A stretch of 64,000 nucleotides of DNA from Rudaeicoccus suwonensis (GTDB taxonomy: Bacteria > Actinomycetota > Actinomycetes > Actinomycetales > Dermatophilaceae), in the NCBI RefSeq assembly GCF_007829035.1, contig NZ_VIVQ01000001.1, positions 2,401,161 through 2,465,160 on the forward strand, written 5' to 3'. A program made the translations under genes and the position numbers. The notes beneath the pieces were generated by a model that was not told the DNA's origin, did no database searches, and saw only the letters and a program-made list of their open reading frames with translations. The stretch's first letter is position 1. The number at the start of each line of letters is the position of its first letter. Positions 58,260 through 64,000 of this stretch are shown one piece after another.

Positions 58260-60383
58260 TCAGATGGGGTTGCGGCGGGTGACACCCTTGATGAGCCGCT
58301 TTGCCCGCCTGGACACCATCAACTGATCCAGTGTCACTGGCTGTCGGTCGGGACCGGCCATCGGAAGCCGCCAGTTGGGGTACTCCTCATAGGTGCCCGG
58401 CTGGTTGATGGTGCGCACGTCGCCGGCAAGGTCGTTGACCGAGACACCCAGCAGTTTGCTCGGGGTCCACGTCATGAACTTGTGCAGTGCGTCGACCTGG
58501 TCGTCGACGGTCGCGCCCTTGCGCAACAGTCCACGCGAGTGCAACTCGTCCAGCACCGCGTCGCGCTGCTTGGAGTCCTGGTCGAGCTCTTCCTCCAACG
58601 ACCTTGTCAGCAAACCGAGTTCGTGCCGGACGGTGACGTGCTCACCTTGCAGGTAGCCGGCCGTCGGCGGCAGGTCGTGCGTCGTCACGCTCGCCAGGCA
58701 CAACTTGCGGTAGGTCTCCGGAGGCTTGGGCGCATCACTGTCCTGCCGCTCGAACCACAAGATCGACGTGCCGAAGATCCCACGTCCGGCCAGGTAGTCG
58801 CGCACCCAGTCCTCGACCGTGCCGAGGTCTTCCCCGATGATGACCGCACCCGCGCGCTGTGCTTCGAGCGCGAGGATGCCCACCATCGCCTCGTGGTCGT
58901 AGCGGACGTACGTCCCCTCCAACGGCTGCGCCCCTGACGGCACCCACCAGAGGCGGAACAGGCCGAGAATGTGGTCGACGCGCAGGCCACCCGCCATACG
59001 TAACGCTGTCCGCAGCATGTCCCGGTACGGCGCGTAGTCAAGCTCGGCCAAGCGATCCGGACGCCACGGCGGCTGACTCCAGTCCTGACCCAGCTGGTTG
59101 TAGTCGTCCGGCGGGGCGCCGACGCTCACACCCTTCGCGAGCACGTCGCCCAACGCCCACGTCTCGGCGCCGTCGGGATGCACGCCCACTGCGAGGTCGT
59201 GCAGAACCCCGAGTTTCATTCCGGCAGCAAGGAGTTCACGTTGTGCGTCGATGAACTGCGACTGCACGATCCACTGCAGCCAGCACTGGAACTCGACCTC
59301 CTCAGCCAACCGGTGCCGCTCCTTGGCGACGGCTTCGCTACGCGGATCCTGCAGCTCCGCCGGCCAGTCCCGCCACGGCAGACCCCGTTCGAGCACCATG
59401 GCGCACCACGTCGCGTAGTCCTGCAGACCCTGCCCCTCGCGCTCGCAGAAGCTCTCGAAATCGCGACGCCGCCGGTGGGTGCGCTCGGTGCGGAAGATCA
59501 TCTTCAACGCGGCCTGTTTGGACTGCCAGCTGGCATCGCGATCAAGGTGCGGCAGAGCGTTCAGCCGGCGCGCGTCGTCGCTGTGCCACTCGACCAGCTG
59601 GTGCTGCGCGGCGGAGAGATAACCGAGTTCGGCGACCTCCTCGACCCGGATGTACATCGGGTTGACGAACCTGCGCGAGGTCGGCAGGTATGGCGAAGGC
59701 TCCATCGGCGCGACGGGTTCGGCCGCGTGGATCGGGTTGATCAGCACGAAATCGGCGCCCTGGCGCGCGGCCCACGTGCCGAGCTCAGCCAGATCGGCTG
59801 CATCGCCGATCCCCCACGACCGGTCCGAACGCACCGAATACAACTGAGTCAACAGTCCCCAGGCGGAGTCGCGTTCAAGGGCGTCGGGCAGGTGCAACGC
59901 GGCCGGCGTGACGATCACCGATGTCTGCGCATGACCGCCCTCGTGCGACACCTCGAGCCGGTGATAACCCAACGGCAGATCACCGGGCAGCTCGACAGTC
60001 GCCTCGGCGACCATCGAACCGTCGATGTTGCGCGGTTCGACCCAATGCTCCACCTGCCGCAGTGACCGCACCTCGCCGTCCTCGAGCACGATCCGGGCAG
60101 TCAACTCGTGTCCTTCCGGCAGATGCACCGGCACCCACGGGGTCCAGCCCTCACGCATGACGACCACTGCGGGCAGCTGTCGACGCCACGGCTCGAGAGC
60201 GCGCTCGGCAAGGGCGCGTTCAGCCGCTTCATCGGTGCCGGCATCCACATCCAGCGCGGCGAGCACGGCGACGATCGTGTCGACGGGAACGCTGACATGG
60301 TTGCCGCGCCAGTCCCAGAACTCGGTCGCGACACCGTAGGAGTGCGCGAGTTGGGTCAGTGCTGCAGACGGTGGGACGGGCAT
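58260..60383 (-). CDS. malQ: 4-alpha-glucanotransferase (amylomaltase)
   Basis: A 707-aa GH77 enzyme that transfers malto-oligosaccharide segments in glycogen and maltodextrin metabolism. GH77 features: DSAWGLLTQLYSVRSDRSWG with GDAADL, SPYLPTSRRFVNPMYI, GGLRVDHILGLFRLWWVP (catalytic Asp after RVDH), IIGEDLGTVEDWVRDYL (catalytic Glu) and THDLPPTAGYLQG. The N-terminal about 150 residues are the extension of the long actinobacterial form. The start is the ATG at 60383 (MPVPPSAAL); the open frame goes on but reads across the mscS start. It may work with the GH13 glucosidase nearby. Confidence 0.95.
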   Translation of the reverse strand: MPVPPSAALTQLAHSYGVATEFWDWRGNHVSVPVDTIVAVLAALDVDAGTDEAAERALAERALEPWRRQLPAVVVMREGWTPWVPVHLPEGHELTARIVLEDGEVRSLRQVEHWVEPRNIDGSMVAEATVELPGDLPLGYHRLEVSHEGGHAQTSVIVTPAALHLPDALERDSAWGLLTQLYSVRSDRSWGIGDAADLAELGTWAARQGADFVLINPIHAAEPVAPMEPSPYLPTSRRFVNPMYIRVEEVAELGYLSAAQHQLVEWHSDDARRLNALPHLDRDASWQSKQAALKMIFRTERTHRRRRDFESFCEREGQGLQDYATWCAMVLERGLPWRDWPAELQDPRSEAVAKERHRLAEEVEFQCWLQWIVQSQFIDAQRELLAAGMKLGVLHDLAVGVHPDGAETWALGDVLAKGVSVGAPPDDYNQLGQDWSQPPWRPDRLAELDYAPYRDMLRTALRMAGGLRVDHILGLFRLWWVPSGAQPLEGTYVRYDHEAMVGILALEAQRAGAVIIGEDLGTVEDWVRDYLAGRGIFGTSILWFERQDSDAPKPPETYRKLCLASVTTHDLPPTAGYLQGEHVTVRHELGLLTRSLEEELDQDSKQRDAVLDELHSRGLLRKGATVDDQVDALHKFMTWTPSKLLGVSVNDLAGDVRTINQPGTYEEYPNWRLPMAGPDRQPVTLDQLMVSRRAKRLIKGVTRRNPI

Positions 60384-60435
60384 ATGCACCAGTCTTCCAG
60401 AGCGCCCGCCATCACCGCACGATGCTGTCCCGGCG

Positions 60436-61359
60436 ATGATGGAGCGCATGCCCGATCTGCATCTGGACAGCAAGACCTCCACTTCACCTTGGGAGTGGTT
60501 CGTCGGCACGCCCCTGATGGTGGTGTGCATCATCATCGGCGCAGTGGCCCTTCGATGGCTCGTCCACCGCGCGATCCGGCGGGTCGTTCGGCTCATGGAG
60601 GACCGCACCCACGAACGCCCCGAGACCGGTCGCGCCGGGCGAGTCCTGCGGCAGGCGACCGGCCTGGATTCCGAGCGACGCATCCAGCGCGCCGCGACGA
60701 TGGGTTCGTTGCTGCGGTCGGTGACCACGATCCTCATCTTCGGCATCGCCGCGCTCACCGCGATGGGTGCTCTCGGCGTGCCGCTGGCGCCGTTGCTGGC
60801 CTCGGCCGGAGTCGGTGGGGTCGCCATCGGTTTCGGTTCACAGAGCCTGGTCAAGGACTTCCTCTCCGGCATCTTCATGATCCTGGAGGATCAGTACGGC
60901 GTGGGCGACGTCATCGACACCGGTGAGGCGATCGGCACGGTCGAGGAGGTCACCCTGCGCATCACGCGGGTGCGCGACGGCAGCGGAGTGGTGTGGTACG
61001 TCCGCAACGGCGCGATCGCGCGCGTCGGCAACCAGTCTCAAGGCTGGGCGGTCGGATTGATCGACATACCGATCGGGTATGACGAATCCGTCGAGCACGC
61101 TCTGCAGGTGCTGCGCGATGTCGTCAAGGCGATCGACAGCGAATCTCCCTGGAACGACAAACTTTTGGAGGAACCAACCGTGGCAGGCGTCGAGTCCGTC
61201 ACCGGCGGCGTGGTGACCCTGCGGATCACCGCCAAGTGTCTGCCGAACGAGCAGTATGCCGTCGGCCGCGAAATCCGCGAGCGCGCCAAGCTGGCGCTGG
61301 ATGCAGCCGGCGTGAAGGGGCCACAACTGCCGCCATACCTCACTCCCCCGACGACCTGA
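60436..61359 (+). CDS. MscS-family mechanosensitive ion channel
   Basis: A 307-aa small-conductance mechanosensitive channel. Three hydrophobic segments: GTPLMVVCIIIGAVALRWLV (about 24-43), SLLRSVTTILIFGIAALTAMGALG, and the Gly/Ala-packed pore helix PLLASAGVGGVAIGFGSQSLVKDFLSG (about 118-144). The beta domain (QYGVGDVIDTGEAIGTVEEVTLRITRVRDGSG) follows. It relieves osmotic pressure. Start at the ATG at 60436, with other in-frame ATGs close by (60439, 60448). It is divergent from malQ. Confidence 0.92.
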   Translation: MMERMPDLHLDSKTSTSPWEWFVGTPLMVVCIIIGAVALRWLVHRAIRRVVRLMEDRTHERPETGRAGRVLRQATGLDSERRIQRAATMGSLLRSVTTILIFGIAALTAMGALGVPLAPLLASAGVGGVAIGFGSQSLVKDFLSGIFMILEDQYGVGDVIDTGEAIGTVEEVTLRITRVRDGSGVVWYVRNGAIARVGNQSQGWAVGLIDIPIGYDESVEHALQVLRDVVKAIDSESPWNDKLLEEPTVAGVESVTGGVVTLRITAKCLPNEQYAVGREIRERAKLALDAAGVKGPQLPPYLTPPTT

Positions 61360-61372
61360 AAGGATCGTCTCC

Positions 61373-61753
61373 GTGACGAACACGTTTTACGACGAGGTCG
61401 GCGGTCACGCCACCTTCGAGAAGTTGGTGCGTGAGTTCTACCGCGGTGTCGAGGGCGACCCGACGCTGCGGGCGCTCTATCCGGAGGAGGATCTCGGCCC
61501 CGCCGAGGAGCGGCTGCGCGGCTTTCTCGAGCAGTACTGGGGCGGCCCGACCACCTACAGTCAGGAACGCGGCCACCCTCGACTTCGTATGCGGCACATG
61601 CCTTTTCGAGTGACACCCGATCAGCGCGACCGCTGGTTGCTGCACATGATGGCCGGTGTCGACAGCCTCGAGCTGGACGCCGCGCACGACGCGATGCTGC
61701 GCGACTACCTGACGCGCGCGGCGTACTCGATGGTCAACGCCTGGGAGGACTGA
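61373..61753 (+). CDS. glbO: Group 2 truncated haemoglobin (trHbO)
   Basis: A 126-aa 2-over-2 globin. Features: FEKLVREFYRGVEGDPTLRALYP (B-helix Tyr), FLEQYWGGPTTY (CD1 Tyr), GHPRLRMRHMPF (proximal His F8) and the Trp in DQRDRWLLHM (G8). The family binds O2 and NO; in M. tuberculosis GlbO it is linked with respiration. Start: GTG at 61373, 14 bases after the mscS gene, so it may be co-transcribed; the glucosidase starts seven bases after its stop. Confidence 0.95.
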   Translation: MTNTFYDEVGGHATFEKLVREFYRGVEGDPTLRALYPEEDLGPAEERLRGFLEQYWGGPTTYSQERGHPRLRMRHMPFRVTPDQRDRWLLHMMAGVDSLELDAAHDAMLRDYLTRAAYSMVNAWED

Positions 61754-61759
61754 CGCACG

Positions 61760-63475
61760 ATGACTGCACCGACAACCACGACCACCGGGGCGACCAGCGC
61801 CGACATACTTCACACTGCCCGCCCGGACGCCGAGTGGTGGCGCCGCGCGGTGATCTACCAGATCTACCCACGCTCATGGGCAGACTCCAACGCTGACGGC
61901 ATCGGCGACCTGCCGGGCATCACGGCACGCCTGCCGTACCTGAAAACCCTTGGCGTCGATGCAATCTGGTTGTCGCCGTTCTATCCGTCGCCGCAGGCCG
62001 ATGCCGGGTATGACGTTGCCGACTACCGCGACGTCGACCCGATCTTCGGCACTCTTGCTGATGCCGATCAGCTCATCGCCACCTCGCACGAGCTGAACCT
62101 GAAGGTCATCGTCGACCTCGTGCCGAACCACACCTCCGATGAGCACGCGTGGTTCCGCGCGGCTCTGGCGGCAGGTCCGGGCAGTCGCGAGCGCGGGCGC
62201 TACATGTTCCGCGAGGGCACGGGCGCTGACGGTGCACTGCCACCGAACAACTGGCAGAGCGTTTTCGGCGGACCTGCGTGGACGCGTGTCACCGAGGCCG
62301 ACGGCCGCCCGGGGCAGTGGTATCTGCACCTGTTCGACGTCAAGCAGCCCGACCTCAACTGGCACGACCAGCAGGTGCGAGACGAATTCGACGACGTGCT
62401 GCGGTTCTGGCTGGATCGAGGTGCCGACGGCTTCCGCGTCGATGTCGCGCATGGGCTGATCAAGGCCGAGGGATTGCCCGACTGGGCTGGACCGCTCAAC
62501 ATGCTCGACCTCAAGGACGACGGAAAGCCCCCGATGTGGGACCAGGACCAGGTGCACGAGATCTACCGCCACTGGCGCGGTGTGCTCGACTCGTATGGCG
62601 GCGGCGACGACAGTTCGCGCGCGATGTGCGCCGAGGCGTGGGTGCAGCCGGCCGACCGGGCAGCGATGTATGTGCGTCCCGATGAATTCCAGCAGGCGTT
62701 CAACTTCGAGTTCATGCAGACGCCATGGGAGGCGGCCGCACTGCGCTCCTCCATCGCCGACTCGTACCAGGCGAACGACGAGGTGGGCGCACCGACAACC
62801 TGGGTGTTGTCCAATCACGACGTCGTGCGCCACGCGTCGCGCCTCGGGCTGCCTGTCGGTAATCCGCGCCCGAATGGCATCGGCGCCGACGATCCTCAGC
62901 CTGATGCCGCGCTGGGGCTGCGCCGTGCCCGCGCCGCGACGATGCTCATGCTCGCGCTGCCCGGCGGTGCCTACATCTACCAGGGTGAAGAGCTCGGCCT
63001 GCCCGAACACACCGGCCTACCGGACGACGCTCGCCAAGATCCGACCTTCGCACGTACGGGCGGAGCCGAACTCGGCCGTGACGGCTGCCGGATTCCGATG
63101 CCGTGGGTCAAAGACGCCCCCACTCACGGTTTCGGCCCTGGCGGCGATCCTTGGTTGCCGCAGCCCGGCGAGTATGCCGATCTGGCCGTCGACCAGCAGG
63201 ATGGCGTGACCGGTTCGACTCTGGAGCTCTATCGCACTCTGCTGTGGGTGCGGCGCGAATTCGATCTGGGCGAAGGCGGTCTGCGCGAGCTCGACTTCGG
63301 CCCGGACGTGGTCGCCTATGAGATCCAGGCTCGCCGGACAGCCACGGTGTTGGTCAATCTGGGCGCGAAACCGATTGTGCTTCCTGCGAATTCGGCAATC
63401 CTGGTCGCAAGCCAGCCGGGCATCTCCGACGAACTGCCGCCTGACTGCGCGGTCTGGCTGACTCCTCGCGCGTGA
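61760..63475 (+). CDS. aglA: GH13 alpha-glucosidase (oligo-1,6-glucosidase/trehalose synthase-like group)
   Basis: A 571-aa glycoside hydrolase of family 13. Conserved regions: YQIYPRSWADSNADGIGDLPGI (about 33-54), VDLVPNHTSDEH (region I), GFRVDVAHG with the nucleophile Asp (region II), AMCAEAWVQ with the acid Glu (region III), and WVLSNHDVVRH (region IV). The C-terminal beta domain closes the protein. It hydrolyses alpha-1,4/1,6-glucosides from maltodextrin or glycogen. It overlaps in role with malQ encoded nearby. Same order as glbO-aglA (Rv2470-Rv2471) in M. tuberculosis. Confidence 0.93.
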   Translation: MTAPTTTTTGATSADILHTARPDAEWWRRAVIYQIYPRSWADSNADGIGDLPGITARLPYLKTLGVDAIWLSPFYPSPQADAGYDVADYRDVDPIFGTLADADQLIATSHELNLKVIVDLVPNHTSDEHAWFRAALAAGPGSRERGRYMFREGTGADGALPPNNWQSVFGGPAWTRVTEADGRPGQWYLHLFDVKQPDLNWHDQQVRDEFDDVLRFWLDRGADGFRVDVAHGLIKAEGLPDWAGPLNMLDLKDDGKPPMWDQDQVHEIYRHWRGVLDSYGGGDDSSRAMCAEAWVQPADRAAMYVRPDEFQQAFNFEFMQTPWEAAALRSSIADSYQANDEVGAPTTWVLSNHDVVRHASRLGLPVGNPRPNGIGADDPQPDAALGLRRARAATMLMLALPGGAYIYQGEELGLPEHTGLPDDARQDPTFARTGGAELGRDGCRIPMPWVKDAPTHGFGPGGDPWLPQPGEYADLAVDQQDGVTGSTLELYRTLLWVRREFDLGEGGLRELDFGPDVVAYEIQARRTATVLVNLGAKPIVLPANSAILVASQPGISDELPPDCAVWLTPRA

Positions 63476-63518
63476 TTGTGTCGCGCTGGATCGACGGCTG
63501 AACCGACCGCTGCCGGCC

Positions 63519-64000
63519 TCAGCGCACCAGGACGTGGCCGGCAGGTGTCGTGAGCCGGTGCCAGCGCGCTGCGGCATACACCTCGGCCGACTCACCGGCC
63601 AGGAAGCCCAGCACGTATGCCGCAAACGCCACGCTCGCGGGCAGTCCGTCCGCAGCGCCGGGCATCGGGTTGCCGCGTGCCCACACCTGCTGCCGCAAGG
63701 TCTCGACAGCTGCCGCACCCGAGCCGGCGGGGGCACCCGCTGCGATCTCGGCGATGCCGTCGTGCGCGATCTGACGGAGGTTGTCGACCGGAACCGCACC
63801 AAGGTGTCGCCAGCCCGAGCGTGGCGGCGAGATTGCAGCCCAACTGGTCACCACTCGCTGCGGCGGCACCTCTAGACCAGCCTGCGGATCGGGCTTCGCC
63901 ATACGATCGGCGACGCTTGCAAGCGGCACGACGACATCCAGATCGGCCGGCTCGGCCAGCGGCATGACGCGCAGGCCGAGGGTCGTACCCTCCCCCGCAA
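63519..64000 (-). CDS. Conserved actinobacterial protein, 5'-truncated at the window edge
   Basis: At least 160 codons, open to the right edge, so the true start lies outside. The text begins AGEGTTLGLRVMPLAEPADLD and continues through VVTSWAAISPPRSGWRHLG and GIAEIAAGAPAGSGAAAVE to the C-terminus RWHRLTTPAGHVLVR. It has no signal, no membrane segment and no motif I know. It resembles conserved proteins of unknown function next to glbO-aglA in mycobacteria (Rv2474c-like); that match is from memory and uncertain. An ATG at 63965 is in frame but is probably internal. Confidence 0.6.
   Translation of the reverse strand, partial: AGEGTTLGLRVMPLAEPADLDVVVPLASVADRMAKPDPQAGLEVPPQRVVTSWAAISPPRSGWRHLGAVPVDNLRQIAHDGIAEIAAGAPAGSGAAAVETLRQQVWARGNPMPGAADGLPASVAFAAYVLGFLAGESAEVYAAARWHRLTTPAGHVLVR

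Noticed and set aside
60384..60878. N-terminal extension of malQ
   Set aside because: It overlaps the start of the divergent mscS gene and is basic, Arg-rich text unlike GH77 proteins.
1..64000. CRISPR arrays, insertion sequences, integrases or attachment sites
   Set aside because: No regularly spaced repeats, transposase motifs or tRNA-end duplications were seen; the RiPP cluster has no mobile genes at its borders.

Overview
The window is high-GC actinobacterial chromosome. The gene content (ClpP1/ClpP2 pair, group-2 truncated haemoglobin, mycothiol-type DsbA-like reductase, F420-type luciferase-like oxidoreductase, T-box-controlled ileS, many GTGA/ATGA start-stop overlaps) points to an actinomycete, probably in the Dermacoccaceae/Intrasporangiaceae part of Micrococcales. 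The family placement is inference. Much of the housekeeping order (ndk-uppP-DUF4233-folC-GNAT-ileS; clpX-clpP2-clpP1-tig-tRNAs; rpiB-DsbA-like-pepN; glbO-alpha-glucosidase) resembles the M. tuberculosis Rv2445c-Rv2474c neighbourhood. No rRNA, insertion sequence, integrase or CRISPR array was seen.

Layout. 1-7.6 kb: end of an HD-type hydrolase, a TMEM165/GDT1 manganese exporter with an upstream yybP-ykoY (Mn) riboswitch, a lipoprotein, a methyltransferase, a THUMP-type RNA methyltransferase, pnp and rpsO. 7.6-24.2 kb (minus strand): a tightly coupled 12-gene operon for a thiazole/oxazole-modified RiPP. It has an NHLP-type precursor (core TDYCCCPCCTCTA after Gly-Gly), a small membrane protein, a leader-binding/E1-like/YcaO cyclodehydratase fusion, a SagB-type dehydrogenase, an M20 amidohydrolase, a luciferase-like oxidoreductase, a B12-type radical SAM protein, a DrrAB-like ABC exporter, and the NHLM export trio (HlyD, C39-peptidase ABC, second ABC). 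A MarR regulator is divergent from it. This is the most interesting system here.

24.5-32.2 kb: marR, ndk, uppP, DUF4233, folC, a GNAT and ileS with its T-box leader. 32.2-40.4 kb: a GAF-domain regulator divergent from a catabolic block (NTF2-like/flavin monooxygenase, nitrilase-superfamily amidase, NCS1 permease, dihydropyrimidinase, F420-type oxidoreductase), likely for hydantoin, pyrimidine or a related N-heterocycle. 40.4-48.1 kb: an orphan DUF1851 immunity-like gene, valS and a MoxR-DUF58 operon. 48.1-52.8 kb: clpX, clpP2, clpP1 with a ClgR-like box, tig, tRNA-Pro(TGG) and tRNA-Gly(TCC). 52.9-64 kb: SpoIIE-type phosphatase, rpiB, DsbA-like protein, pepN, malQ, an MscS channel, glbO, a GH13 alpha-glucosidase, and a partial conserved gene at the right edge.

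A window-wide pattern is not explained by genes. The octamer GTATGNCG (mostly GTATGCCG and GTATGACG) recurs about 70-100 times on both strands, inside genes and between them. In several intergenic hairpins it forms inverted pairs, much as DNA-uptake sequences do in other bacteria. Most TAT and ATA codons I noticed lie inside it.
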